A stretch of DNA of 64,000 nt from Megamonas sp. UBA1796 (GTDB taxonomy: Bacteria > Bacillota > Negativicutes > Selenomonadales > Selenomonadaceae). The stretch spans positions 79,904 through 143,903 of the forward strand of contig DCFU01000044.1 in NCBI GenBank assembly GCA_002319795.1, given 5' to 3'. A program made the position numbers and the translations under genes. Under the pieces are notes generated by a model, which did not search any database, was not told the origin of the DNA, and saw only the letters and a program-made list of their open reading frames with translations. Below, piece by piece: positions 26,157 through 35,807 of the stretch (position 1 is the first letter of the stretch; the number at the start of each line of letters is the position of its first letter).

Positions 26157-26915
26157 TTACCTGAATTTTATGAATGGCGACGTAAAATTCAAATCTATGT
26201 ACTCAATCGGGTGCTTGGCAGTTTTAAGTTCTGCCAGAAAATCCTGGGTAAGCCTGACTTTTTCATCCAATCGTTCAAGTTTTCCTATGCGGATCTCTAC
26301 CGAGCCAACGACATAAGCCGTAGCATACCCATCAGAATCAATGGATACCTTATCCAATCGTGTTCTTTGCTCTGTATCAAGCTGTGCCAGATAATAAAGG
26401 AGTCCTTTCAGCTCATCATCCTGCAAGACATCCCCTATATATAAATCATGATATTCCCGACCGGCAATGAATGGCACATCCTGTGTCTTCCATATACGTC
26501 CGGCAGAAACCACCCGGCCCTCCTCATCGATACCAAGATAGCCATAGTCACAGGCAACCACAGCAACCGGTACACGCTCTCTGAGCTGTACGACCAGACC
26601 TGCAGGGAATACACGCTGCACAGATGCCTGCGCAATGCGCAGGTCCTGCATAAGCAGCCGGGCTGATTCATCGGGCTGTATCAATACGAGGGATTCGCCA
26701 CGATAAACCCCCATAATACGAAAAATCTCATCTTCCGTCAGTGAAGTCTGACCCTTTATCTCAACCTGCTTCAGCGCAAACATCGGGGACCAGACGATTG
26801 CAGCCAGCACAACGAGAGTGAGGAGGACTGCCACAAAAAAATTTCTTTTTTTATGGGAAGTCCTGCTATTATTGAATTCTTCCCGGCCAGCCTGCCTATT
26901 CTCCTTATTGTCCAT
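26157..26915 (-). CDS. ftsQ: Cell division protein FtsQ/DivIB
   Basis: Single-pass divisome protein that joins FtsB/FtsL in septal synthesis. The 252-residue product has a basic cytoplasmic N-terminus, one transmembrane helix at about residues 27-48 (FFVAVLLTLVVLAAIVWS), then a POTRA domain (LKQVEIKGQTSLTEDEIF) and the FtsQ-type domain with FPAGLVVQLRERVPVAVV near residue 125. Start is the ATG at 26915 with GGAGG eight bases upstream; the longer frame overlaps murC-ddl and is not supported. It lies 34 bases after murC-ddl. Confidence 0.9.
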   Translation of the reverse strand: MDNKENRQAGREEFNNSRTSHKKRNFFVAVLLTLVVLAAIVWSPMFALKQVEIKGQTSLTEDEIFRIMGVYRGESLVLIQPDESARLLMQDLRIAQASVQRVFPAGLVVQLRERVPVAVVACDYGYLGIDEEGRVVSAGRIWKTQDVPFIAGREYHDLYIGDVLQDDELKGLLYYLAQLDTEQRTRLDKVSIDSDGYATAYVVGSVEIRIGKLERLDEKVRLTQDFLAELKTAKHPIEYIDLNFTSPFIKFR

Positions 26916-26949
26916 TCTGGTCCTCCAAACAATCACGAATCTGCTTATC

Positions 26950-29244
26950 TTATTTTTTAAATCCTGCCATTTCCAGCATATGTTCGCAGAGCTCCGGGAA
27001 CTGAATGCCCATGGCTCTCCCAGCATCCGGCACGAGTGAAAGCTCTGTCATTCCCGGCATGGAATTCACTTCTATGACATAAGGTATTCCATCGTCACTC
27101 AGCATCAAGTCTACACGAGCTATACCCCGGCAGCCACAGGCAGTAAACGTCCGGATTGCCAGCTCCTGCACGTTTTCCGTAAGCTCCGCTGAAATACGTG
27201 CCGGAATAATATGCGTGGAAGCACCCTTCGTATACTTGCTCTTATAATCATATAGCCCGGAAGTTGTTGTGATTTCTATGATTGGAAAAGCTTCCTTTTT
27301 TTCCTCGTTGCCCCATACAGCAACCGTCAGTTCCTTCCCCTTGATGAATTCTTCAACCAGCACCTCTTCATCATATTTAAAAGCTTCCTGCAAAGCCTCA
27401 TCAAGCTCTGCTCTTTGTTCAACTATGACGACCCCGACACTTGAGCCTTGTGAAGCAGCCTTGACCACGACCGGAAATGAGAATTTCTCCTGGATTTCCG
27501 CAGCCAGCCCACGCGGTATTTCATATCGGTGATAAGTTACAGAACGTGGGGTAGAAATCCCCTCTGCCATGAATATGCGTTTGGACGCTGCCTTATCCAT
27601 GGTAAGCGCTGACGCCAGCACACCCGAACCCGTATATGGAATACCAAGCATCTCAAGTGTCCCCTGCAATATGCCATCCTCGCCGAATTTTCCATGGAGT
27701 GCATTGAACACAATTGCACAGCCACTTTTTTTAATCTGGTCAGCAAAATTAGGTGGATCGAGTTCCATACCTTCCACATTATAGCCCTTAGATTGAAGCG
27801 CATGCAAAATGGCCGTACCCGTTTGCCGTGATACCGCAACTTCCGTAGATGGCCCGCCCATTACTACTACAATCTTTTTGAGTCTGGCTACGAGCTCTTC
27901 ACTGGTTTTATAGATATCTCCCGCTCCCATAGTCATGATAAGGTCTCCCTCCTGCGCGATAGATTTCAAATAATCCGCTATTTTTTCCCGTTCCGGGATA
28001 TAAACCGGCTTTTGTCCCGTCTGACTTATTACCTCATCTACAATCGTCTGCCCGCTGATGCCTTCAATCGGAGTCTCTCCCGCCGCATAGACATCCGTAA
28101 GAACAAGTATATCCGCGGTCTGAAATGCTTTGCCAAAATCCTTGTGCAAAAGCTGCGTACGCGTATAACGATGCGGTTGAAATACACAGATGAGGCGCTG
28201 CGGTTTTGTTTGCTTCGCCGCCCTGAGTGTTGTAGCAATCTCTGTAGGATGATGCGCATAATCATCCACGACCCAGATTCCATTTTCACGGCCCTTGGTC
28301 TGAAAACGGCGCTTTGCGCCATAGAAACAGGCAAGTCCTGCTGCCATCTGCTGTACGGTCAGGCCGATAAAAATCCCTGTCACGACTGCCGCCATAGCAT
28401 CGAGCACGTTATGCCTTCCGGGAATATTTAAAATTATACGTCCAAGATTCTTTTGCCCATGCAGGACGTCAAAAGAAATCCCCGCTCCATTCGTTTCGAT
28501 ATTCGCAGCCTGATAATCAGCCGGCTGTTCAATGGCGTAGGAAATATATTTACACTCTATATGCTTCGCGATATTGCGAATATTTTCATTTTCGAAGCAA
28601 AGAACTGCTACTCCCGCCTCTTTATCTACATTATCAATGAACTGTGTAAAAGCCTGGCGGATATGATCCATAGTCCCATAATGGTCCATATGATCATTTT
28701 CTACATTCGTTACAACCGCAATATGCGGCTTGAGTTTCAAAAAAGAACCGTCGCTTTCATCTGCCTCAGAAACAAGGTACTCGCCTCTGCCGAGCTTCGC
28801 ATTGCTGCCAAGGTAATCCACCTCACCGCCAATAATGATTGTAGGCTCAATACCTGCATGGTCCAGAGCCACGCCAAGCATAGAGGTAGTCGTCGTCTTG
28901 CCATGCGCTCCTGCTACGGCAATCCCTTTTACAGCATTTAGCAGCGCCGCGTTAATGTCAGAACGATGCAGCTTCGGGATCCCCAGCTCGCGAGCCGCCA
29001 CAACTTCGGGATTATCATCGTGAATCGCGGTGGATACGACGATAGCATCCACTCCCTGTACATTTTCCCTGGACTGTCCACAAAAAATCTTTGCACCCAG
29101 TTTTTTCAGGTTTTCAACAAGTTCCGAATCCTGCAGATCAGAACCAGATACCTCGTAGCCTTTTTCAACCAATATTTTTGCCAGAGCGCTCATACCGGCT
29201 CCGCCAATTCCCACAAAATGGATTTTATGTATATCATTCAGCAA
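26950..29244 (-). CDS. murC-ddl: MurC-Ddl fusion: UDP-MurNAc--L-alanine ligase / D-Ala--D-Ala ligase
   Basis: A 764-residue bifunctional protein. Residues 1-455 are a full MurC (HFVGIGGAGMSALAKIL at 9-25, AGAHGKTTTTSM near 112, the DDYAHHPTEI segment near 335), which adds L-Ala to UDP-MurNAc. From about residue 456 a complete Ddl follows: KKIVVVMGGPSTE, LTMDKAASK near 549, SQGSSVGVV near 600, and the metal-binding EVNSMPG near 727. The junction LVARLKKIVVV has no linker, as if a Ddl start was read straight through. Start is a TTG at 29244 with AGGAGG eight bases upstream. It makes two steps of the lipid II peptide in the cytosol. It lies between murG and ftsQ. Confidence 0.93.
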   Translation of the reverse strand: MLNDIHKIHFVGIGGAGMSALAKILVEKGYEVSGSDLQDSELVENLKKLGAKIFCGQSRENVQGVDAIVVSTAIHDDNPEVVAARELGIPKLHRSDINAALLNAVKGIAVAGAHGKTTTTSMLGVALDHAGIEPTIIIGGEVDYLGSNAKLGRGEYLVSEADESDGSFLKLKPHIAVVTNVENDHMDHYGTMDHIRQAFTQFIDNVDKEAGVAVLCFENENIRNIAKHIECKYISYAIEQPADYQAANIETNGAGISFDVLHGQKNLGRIILNIPGRHNVLDAMAAVVTGIFIGLTVQQMAAGLACFYGAKRRFQTKGRENGIWVVDDYAHHPTEIATTLRAAKQTKPQRLICVFQPHRYTRTQLLHKDFGKAFQTADILVLTDVYAAGETPIEGISGQTIVDEVISQTGQKPVYIPEREKIADYLKSIAQEGDLIMTMGAGDIYKTSEELVARLKKIVVVMGGPSTEVAVSRQTGTAILHALQSKGYNVEGMELDPPNFADQIKKSGCAIVFNALHGKFGEDGILQGTLEMLGIPYTGSGVLASALTMDKAASKRIFMAEGISTPRSVTYHRYEIPRGLAAEIQEKFSFPVVVKAASQGSSVGVVIVEQRAELDEALQEAFKYDEEVLVEEFIKGKELTVAVWGNEEKKEAFPIIEITTTSGLYDYKSKYTKGASTHIIPARISAELTENVQELAIRTFTACGCRGIARVDLMLSDDGIPYVIEVNSMPGMTELSLVPDAGRAMGIQFPELCEHMLEMAGFKK

Positions 29245-29262
29245 TGCTGTTTCCTCCTCTTT

Positions 29263-30384
29263 TTAACACCCTTTTTTCCCTGCAAGCTGCAAGACTATAT
29301 CGGCAATCGTATCCGCAGCCTTTGGCATGCCTAACAGCTTGCTTGCCATAGACATCCGTGCCAGCTTTTCATCTGAAGACAATATCCCGTCCAGTACCGC
29401 AATAATCTTATCCGGCGTAAGCTCACGATTGAGTATCATGCAAGCTGCTCCCGCGTTTTCAAGCTCTTTGGCATTGAATTCCTGATGATTCTCCGCTGCA
29501 TAGGGGTACGGTACAAGCAAAGAGGGTATTCCCTTGGCCGTAAGCTCTGCGATGCCGACAGCCCCTGCGCGAAATACTGCAAAATCAGCTATAGCCATAG
29601 CCTGTGGCATATTATAAAGATACGGCCGCACAACGAGATTCTTCGACTGTGTGATATCTATGCCTGCCTTTTTGATACGCTGCAGTACATCCTCATATTC
29701 ACTTTTGCCTGTTACATGCAATATCTGCATATCTGCATGCCCTGCATAATGCCTGAGCACCTCCACCATAGCCCGATTGATTGTACGCGCACCGCGGCTG
29801 CCGCCGGAAACGAGCACCGTCATCTTTCCCGGATCAAGCCCAAATACCGCGTATCCATCCTCCCTCTTTGCCGAAAGAACCTCTGCACGGATAGGATTTC
29901 CGGTAAAAAAGACCTTATCTGTCGGAAAATGTTTGGCAGCACCCTTCGCCCCGACTGCAATCCTGGTCACAAATCTCGACAATATCTTATTGGTAATGCC
30001 GGGAATGACATTTTGTTCCTGAATAAGCGTCGGTACATGCAGGAGACTTGCTGCGAGCAAAATTGGGCCGCATACATAACCACCTGTACCTATAACAACA
30101 TCGGGACAGAAGCTTTTCACAATATGCGCAGCCTTGACAACACCACATAGTGCCTTACCCGCTCTGACAATATTGACCGCTGTAAGCCTGCGCTCGAATC
30201 CTCGGATATCCACCGTAGCGAATGACAGATGCTCCTTAGGGATGATATCAGCCTCAAGACCAGCCTTCGTTCCTACATAAAGGAATTCAACATCCTCAAC
30301 TTTTGCCTGTATAGCTCTTATAAGCGTAAGTGCAGGATAAATATGCCCACCCGTACCGCCGCCTGATACAATGATTTTCAACAA
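29263..30384 (-). CDS. murG: MurG, lipid II-forming GlcNAc transferase
   Basis: Transfers GlcNAc from UDP-GlcNAc to lipid I on the inner face of the membrane. The 373-residue product opens with KIIVSGGGTGGHIYPAL, the glycine-rich acceptor loop, and has VIGTGGYVCGPILLAA near residue 95 and VSGGSRGARTINRA near residue 190, with FRAGAVGIAEL near residue 275 for UDP-GlcNAc binding. Two adjacent TTG codons at 30384 and 30381 can serve as start after GGGGAG; the second has better spacing. It lies 17 bases after murD. Confidence 0.93.
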   Translation of the reverse strand: MLKIIVSGGGTGGHIYPALTLIRAIQAKVEDVEFLYVGTKAGLEADIIPKEHLSFATVDIRGFERRLTAVNIVRAGKALCGVVKAAHIVKSFCPDVVIGTGGYVCGPILLAASLLHVPTLIQEQNVIPGITNKILSRFVTRIAVGAKGAAKHFPTDKVFFTGNPIRAEVLSAKREDGYAVFGLDPGKMTVLVSGGSRGARTINRAMVEVLRHYAGHADMQILHVTGKSEYEDVLQRIKKAGIDITQSKNLVVRPYLYNMPQAMAIADFAVFRAGAVGIAELTAKGIPSLLVPYPYAAENHQEFNAKELENAGAACMILNRELTPDKIIAVLDGILSSDEKLARMSMASKLLGMPKAADTIADIVLQLAGKKGC

Positions 30385-30401
30385 AAAAACTCCCCTGCTC
30401 C

Positions 30402-31766
30402 TTACTGCAGCTCCATAACGAGCTTCTTGAATACACGTCCCCGATCCTCATAACTGTCAAACATATCAAAGCTTGCACAAGCCGGTGACAGCAAGACAAT
30501 CTGCGGCGCCCGCGCAACCGCTTGCGCGATGCCCACAGCCTTCTCCATCGAATACCCAGCTTCATGGATATGCGCAGCGAGAAACCCATTGGCCAGTGCT
30601 GCGGTTCTGAACCGCTCTGCAGCATTGCCAACCAGCACGAGCTCATCTACACGTTCTGCAACCAGCTTCATAAAGGCTGTAAGGTCAGTAAGCTTATCAT
30701 CGCCGCCAGCAATCAGCACGATATGTCCCGTGAAGGTTTCCAAAGCCTTGATAGCCGAATCCGTATTCGTGGCTTTGGAATCGTTATAGTAGCAAACGCC
30801 GTTCCTCTCTGTGACCAGCTCAATACGATGCTCTACACCGCCAAAACTTTCGAGCACAGCCGTTATCTTTACCGGATCCGCACCCGCAAGGAAAGCAACC
30901 GCCGCTGCCGCCAGCGCATTTTCTACATTATGTCCGCCTTTAATACCAAGTTCTGCAACCGTGCAAAGTCTGTATTTTTTCCCCTGCCAGCAAATAACGA
31001 GACAGTCCTCCTCAAGGAAAGCCCCTTCCTGCAGTTTTTCCTGCCGACTAAAAAAACATATCGTGCTTTTCGCACGTTCAGCCATAGACCGCGTATGGGC
31101 ATCATCATAGTTTAATACAAGGTAATCTTGCTTGGTATGATGCGCAAAGATTTTTTCCTTGCACTGCTGGTAAACTTCAAAAGAACCATGTCGCACAATG
31201 TGATCCGGCGTAACGTTCAGGACCGCTGCAATATGCGGATGAAAACCTACCGAAGCCTCCAGCTGATAGCTTGATATCTCCGCCACAGTGCACCCTTCAC
31301 TGCCTACGCGCAGAACCTCATCGCAAAGCGGTGTGCCAATATTCCCTCCCACACCGACCTTTGCATAAAGTGTTTTCATCAGAAGCCCCAGCAGTGTTAC
31401 TGTCGTCGTTTTGCCATTCGTTCCTGTGACGGCATATATAGGTGCCTCAGCCAGCTGTCCGGCCATCTCTACCTCACTCATAACCTCAATGCCACGCTTT
31501 TGCGCCTCCTGCACCAGAGGTATCCGCATGGGAACAACGGGTGACAGCAAAACAATATCCACACCATCAAGGAGTCCTGTCTCCTGCCTGCCTGTCACGA
31601 CTTGAATGTCCAACCGACGCAGTTCCTCCAGATCGAACTTGATATCCTTTTCGGCCTTCGTATCACTGAGTGTAACCACCGCACCCAGTTTTTTTGCTAC
31701 CCTGGCAGCAGAAATTCCACTGATGCCCGCCCCTACAACAAGCATTTTCTTATTGGCAAAATCCAT
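30402..31766 (-). CDS. murD: MurD, UDP-MurNAc-L-Ala--D-glutamate ligase
   Basis: Adds D-Glu to UDP-MurNAc-L-Ala. The 454-residue product begins MDFANKKMLVVGAGISG, has the ATP loop GTNGKTTTVTLLG near residue 115, the EISSYQLE stretch near 157 and NDSKATNTDSAIKALE near 325 typical of MurD. I chose the ATG at 31766 with GGGAGG seven bases upstream; the frame's upstream extension into mraY is not coding. It sits 17 bases after mraY and 17 before murG; no ftsW lies between murD and murG, where many bacteria have one. Confidence 0.93.
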   Translation of the reverse strand: MDFANKKMLVVGAGISGISAARVAKKLGAVVTLSDTKAEKDIKFDLEELRRLDIQVVTGRQETGLLDGVDIVLLSPVVPMRIPLVQEAQKRGIEVMSEVEMAGQLAEAPIYAVTGTNGKTTTVTLLGLLMKTLYAKVGVGGNIGTPLCDEVLRVGSEGCTVAEISSYQLEASVGFHPHIAAVLNVTPDHIVRHGSFEVYQQCKEKIFAHHTKQDYLVLNYDDAHTRSMAERAKSTICFFSRQEKLQEGAFLEEDCLVICWQGKKYRLCTVAELGIKGGHNVENALAAAAVAFLAGADPVKITAVLESFGGVEHRIELVTERNGVCYYNDSKATNTDSAIKALETFTGHIVLIAGGDDKLTDLTAFMKLVAERVDELVLVGNAAERFRTAALANGFLAAHIHEAGYSMEKAVGIAQAVARAPQIVLLSPACASFDMFDSYEDRGRVFKKLVMELQ

Positions 31767-31783
31767 TTTTATTCCTCCCATAT

Positions 31784-32746
31784 TCAGCTGAACTTCAGTA
31801 TAGACAAAGCAAGCAGGCTGAACAAGATGCCCACCGACCAAAAAACACCGACGACCTTGTTCTCCGACCATCCCTTAAGTTCAAAATGATGATGAATGGG
31901 ACTCATGAGAAATACACGTTTGCCACGCGTCTGAAAAGATATTACCTGAATAATTACAGAAAGCGCCTCTATGACGAACACGCCGCCAATAAGAATCAAA
32001 AGCACTTCCGTTTTGGTGAGGATAGCCACGGCCGCAAGTGCACCGCCCAGTGCCAGTGAACCTGTATCACCCATAAACACCTTTGCCGGATGTGCATTGA
32101 AACGCAAAAAAGCTATGCAGGCCGCGGTCACAGCAGCGCAAAAAACAGCCAGATCTGCCTTGCCAAAAGAAAGGCAGACAAATAAATAAGCCAGCGATGC
32201 AACCGCCACAGTGCCTGCCGCCAATCCATCAAGTCCGTCTGTAAGATTCACCGCATTCGTTGTCCCTACCAGTACAAAGAAAATTAAAATATAATATAAG
32301 AACCCAAGGTCCACATTGCCGCCAAACGGAATCCACAAATCGGTCCGAAGTCCCAGATTATGAACGCCAAAATACGTAACGACAACCGCCATAAGGATCT
32401 GCCCTAAAAGCTTTTGTCTCGCCTTGAGTCCAAGATTGCGCTTCATTACAACTTTAATATAATCGTCAATGAAACCAATGACAAAATGCCCCAGCATCAC
32501 AAAAAGTGCCAGGACAATCTCCGTATTGAGAGGTGCCGCGCAAAGCGTCGCAATCGTGATTGCCATGATAATCATGATGCCGCCCATCGTCGGCGTACCA
32601 CTTTTTGCCTGATGACTCTTAGGCCCCTCCGTACGGATGCTTTGCCCAAATTTCAATTTGTGAAGTTCCGGAATAAAAAAAGGACCTGAAAGAAGCACCA
32701 GCCCCGCCGATACAATGACTGCAATCAATAACGTACTACTTGCCAT
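31784..32746 (-). CDS. mraY: MraY, phospho-MurNAc-pentapeptide transferase
   Basis: Polytopic enzyme that attaches phospho-MurNAc-pentapeptide to undecaprenyl phosphate, making lipid I. The 320-residue product has about ten hydrophobic helices and the signature stretches GTPTMGG near 50, NAVNLTDGLDGLAAG near 175, FMGDTGSLALGG near 225 and SPIHHHFELKGW near 285 including the catalytic Asp and His residues. AGGAGG precedes the ATG. It lies between murF and murD with gaps near 20 bases. Confidence 0.95.
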   Translation of the reverse strand: MASSTLLIAVIVSAGLVLLSGPFFIPELHKLKFGQSIRTEGPKSHQAKSGTPTMGGIMIIMAITIATLCAAPLNTEIVLALFVMLGHFVIGFIDDYIKVVMKRNLGLKARQKLLGQILMAVVVTYFGVHNLGLRTDLWIPFGGNVDLGFLYYILIFFVLVGTTNAVNLTDGLDGLAAGTVAVASLAYLFVCLSFGKADLAVFCAAVTAACIAFLRFNAHPAKVFMGDTGSLALGGALAAVAILTKTEVLLILIGGVFVIEALSVIIQVISFQTRGKRVFLMSPIHHHFELKGWSENKVVGVFWSVGILFSLLALSILKFS

Positions 32747-32767
32747 GTAAATAAGTCCTCCTAAACC

Positions 32768-34141
32768 TTACAATAAATCGATAATTTTTTCCATCTGCAT
32801 GCCCCGTGATCCCTTGAAGAGAATCGTATCACCCGGCTGCAGCACCTTATGCAGGACAACGCCTGCCTCTTCGTGCGACGCACAGCGGTATACAGCATTC
32901 AGGCCGCTTGCTTCCGCACCTTCGGCAATATAGTTCCCCATTTTACCACGTGTCACAAGCACAGTTACCTGATTTTCTACAAGCTCACGACCAACCTTTC
33001 TGTGTGCTTCAACAGATACGCTGCCAAGTTCAAGCATGTCCCCGAGTACAGCTACCTTACGGCCCGGTGCCACCTCTGCCAGCGTATGGATTGCGGCGGT
33101 CATCGACATGGGGCTTGCATTATAGGCATCATTGATAACTGTATAGTCGCCGATTTTTTTATACTCGAAGCGCATTTTTGTCACCTCGAGATTATCGAGC
33201 CCCTGCTGCATTTCCTCTGCTGTAAATCCCAACGCATATCCCACGCTAAGCGCTGCCAGAGCATTATAGACATTATGCACACCAACCATCGAAAAAGAAA
33301 ACAAATGCTCTGTTCCATCGAAGGTACAGGAAAACCGTGTTACACGCCCCTCGGTATGTACACTGCCACCCCGCAGCATTGCTTCTGTCTGCATGCCAAA
33401 GGTAATGACCCTTACACCCGGTTTTGCTTTGCCTGCCATAGCTGCCACATATGCATTATCCTGATTCAAAATCACGGTACCACCGGGCAGAATAGACTCT
33501 ACCAGTTCGCTCTTCGCTTTGGCGATATTCGCAATAGATCCCAGAAGCTCCATATGCGTTTCACCGACATTGGTCACAATACCAATATTCGGCATAGCCA
33601 GAGGTGCCATGGCTGCAATCTGCCCAAAGCCCCGCATGCCGATTTCCACGACGGCTGCCTCATGGCTGTCTGTAAGCTGCAACAGGGTAAACGGCAAACC
33701 TATTTCGTTATTGAAATTTGCCTGCGTCTTAAGTACATTCCAACGCGCAGAAAGCACTGCGGCAGTAAGGTCCTTGGTTGTAGTTTTACCATTTGATCCT
33801 GTAATCGCAATAACAGGAAGCTGATGTTTGCTGCGCCAAAAGCGTGCGAGCTGCTGGTACGCCGACAGCGTATCCCCCACACGTAGTACAGTGGTCTTTT
33901 CCATACCCGTAAGCTTTGTCTCCGGGCATTCCATACGCACCATAACCCCTGCAGCGCCCTTATCTACAGCCTCAGCGGCAAAGTCCTCACCATTAAAGCG
34001 CTCGCCCTGCAGCGCTATAAACAGAACCCCCGGCTCTATTTTCCTCGTATCCGTAACCACATCGATAAATTTGGTCTGAGCTCTCGTACGAATTTCAGCA
34101 CCTGTCGCATCTAATACCTCACGCAACGTAAATGTCGGCAT
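32768..34141 (-). CDS. murF: MurF, UDP-MurNAc-tripeptide--D-Ala-D-Ala ligase
   Basis: Adds the D-Ala-D-Ala dipeptide produced by Ddl. The 457-residue product has the N-terminal domain DVVTDTRKIEPGVLFIALQG, the ATP loop ITGSNGKTTTKDLTA near 112, and NDAYNASPMSMTAAI near 320, which is typical of MurF. The ATG overlaps the murE stop by one base (TAATG), so translation is coupled. Confidence 0.94.
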   Translation of the reverse strand: MPTFTLREVLDATGAEIRTRAQTKFIDVVTDTRKIEPGVLFIALQGERFNGEDFAAEAVDKGAAGVMVRMECPETKLTGMEKTTVLRVGDTLSAYQQLARFWRSKHQLPVIAITGSNGKTTTKDLTAAVLSARWNVLKTQANFNNEIGLPFTLLQLTDSHEAAVVEIGMRGFGQIAAMAPLAMPNIGIVTNVGETHMELLGSIANIAKAKSELVESILPGGTVILNQDNAYVAAMAGKAKPGVRVITFGMQTEAMLRGGSVHTEGRVTRFSCTFDGTEHLFSFSMVGVHNVYNALAALSVGYALGFTAEEMQQGLDNLEVTKMRFEYKKIGDYTVINDAYNASPMSMTAAIHTLAEVAPGRKVAVLGDMLELGSVSVEAHRKVGRELVENQVTVLVTRGKMGNYIAEGAEASGLNAVYRCASHEEAGVVLHKVLQPGDTILFKGSRGMQMEKIIDLL

Positions 34142-35625
34142 TATTGCTTCCCCCTAATCGCTTCGCGCGCAACCTCTTTATCGTCGAAATGGATCGTTTT
34201 ATCCTGCAAAATTTGATAATTTTCATGTCCCTTGCCTGCAATAACGACAATATCCCCGGATTCCGCCAAAGTGACCGCTCGAAAAATCGCCGTACGGCGA
34301 TCCGTAATTTTTTCATGCTGCTTGCTGCCAAGCTTCTCTTTGACACCCTCTTCAACCTGTGTAAGGATGCTCTCGGGATCCTCCGTACGCGGATTGTCTG
34401 AAGTTGCTATAATGACATCCGAAAGCTCTGCCGCTATGCGTCCCATGATGGGTCGCTTGGTACGGTCGCGGTCACCGCCGCAGCCAAACACGGTAATAAT
34501 ACGCTTTTGCGCAATCTGACGAGCTGTTTTCAAAATATTTTCCAGACCATCCGGTGTATGTGCATAATCGACAATAACAGAAAAATCCTGGCCTTCGTCA
34601 ACCAGCTCAAACCGTCCCGGGACGCTCCTGAATGCGCGCAGTGTCTTTTCAATGCAGGCGGTATCAATGTTTTCCGCTAAAGCAGCTCCGACAGCAGACA
34701 TTACATTATACACATTGAAAATACCCGTAATATGCAGCTTGAGTGCCATACGGCCGAAACTTCCCTCAATGGCAAAATTTGCGCCATTGGCCAGCACATT
34801 AATATCTACGGCATGTAAATCGGCGGCCTTATGAATTGCATAGGTCATATGTCTGCATTTTGCATGTGCAAGCATGACACTGCCCGCTGCATCATCAAGA
34901 TTTACTACAGCTGTCTTGCCCTGTTTTGCACCCTCCTGCCCTACGAGATCAAACAGTTTAGCCTTCGCCAGCATATAATTTTCCAATGTCTTATGATAAT
35001 CCAAATGATCCTGTGTGAGATTCGTGAATACAGCCGTATCAAATTCGCAGCCAGCTATACGATTCTGTGCCAACGCATGCGAGGAAACCTCCATAACAAC
35101 ATAATCCATGCCGCGCTGCCGCATAAAATCGAGCGTACTTTGCAGTTCTACGACATCGGGTGTCGTATTATGAATTGGCAACACTTCATCCTCTATCATA
35201 ATCTGGATGGTTCCTATAAGTCCGACCTTGTATCCGGCATTCCGCAGAATTGCCCGTGTTATGTAACTTGTCGTTGTTTTGCCATTCGTACCGGTAATGC
35301 CAATGATACGCATTGTCCGTGCAGGATAATCATAAAAATAAGGCACAATGATGTCTAACGCCGCATCAAGTTCCGGAACCTTGAATACTGCAACACCGTA
35401 AGGTACCTCAATGTCATTCTCCGTAAGGACTGCAACCGCACCATTTTCTACCGCCTGCGGAATGAATTTATGTCCATCCACATGAACGCCCTGTATGCAG
35501 ACAAAGAGCATACCCGGCTCCACTTTGCGCGAGTCATGGGTTATCCCACCAATAAGCAATCTTTTATCTCCTGTGGTTTCTGCACCCTTTACCAATTTTG
35601 CCAGGGCCCCCAGTGTCTTTTGCAT
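34141..35625 (-). CDS. murE: MurE, UDP-MurNAc-dipeptide--meso-diaminopimelate ligase
   Basis: Adds the third residue of the stem peptide. The 494-residue product has THDSRKVEPGMLFVC, the ATP loop GITGTNGKTTTSYITRA near residue 110, and DNPRTEDP near residue 405. The DNPR motif is the known determinant for meso-diaminopimelate rather than lysine, so this organism should have DAP-type peptidoglycan. The ATG at 35625 has GGAGG nine bases upstream; a TTG two codons earlier overlaps the spacing. It heads the second dcw transcription unit behind its own promoter. Confidence 0.95.
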   Translation of the reverse strand: MQKTLGALAKLVKGAETTGDKRLLIGGITHDSRKVEPGMLFVCIQGVHVDGHKFIPQAVENGAVAVLTENDIEVPYGVAVFKVPELDAALDIIVPYFYDYPARTMRIIGITGTNGKTTTSYITRAILRNAGYKVGLIGTIQIMIEDEVLPIHNTTPDVVELQSTLDFMRQRGMDYVVMEVSSHALAQNRIAGCEFDTAVFTNLTQDHLDYHKTLENYMLAKAKLFDLVGQEGAKQGKTAVVNLDDAAGSVMLAHAKCRHMTYAIHKAADLHAVDINVLANGANFAIEGSFGRMALKLHITGIFNVYNVMSAVGAALAENIDTACIEKTLRAFRSVPGRFELVDEGQDFSVIVDYAHTPDGLENILKTARQIAQKRIITVFGCGGDRDRTKRPIMGRIAAELSDVIIATSDNPRTEDPESILTQVEEGVKEKLGSKQHEKITDRRTAIFRAVTLAESGDIVVIAGKGHENYQILQDKTIHFDDKEVAREAIRGKQ

Positions 35626-35679
35626 ATACAATTACCTCCTTCAGCTCTGCCTTCATATACAGAAGCTAAACCGTACTAT

Positions 35680-35708
35680 ATTATAAACCGTCTCGTTAAA
35701 ATTTTACA
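35680..35708 (-). promoter_or_regulatory. Promoter of the murE-ftsQ unit
   Basis: TATAAT (35680-35685) on the minus strand with TGTAAA (35703-35708) 17 bases upstream. The -35 is weak, the -10 perfect. Confidence 0.5.
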
Positions 35709-35748
35709 GAGTAAAAACAAAAAAAATAAAACAAAACTTTGTTTTATT

Positions 35749-35791
35749 TATAAAAAATAGAGGGGAGCCAGGTCCTGGCTGTACACCCCTC
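35749..35791 (-). terminator. Terminator between ftsL and murE
   Basis: Outer stem GAGGGG/CCCCTC (35760-35765 with 35786-35791) enclosing an AGCCAGG/CCTGGCT inner stem, followed by TATTTTTTAT on the minus strand. It ends the mraZ-rsmH-ftsL unit, at the site where ftsI/pbp is usually found. Confidence 0.8.
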
Positions 35792-35807
35792 ATTGTTAGC
35801 CGAAAAT

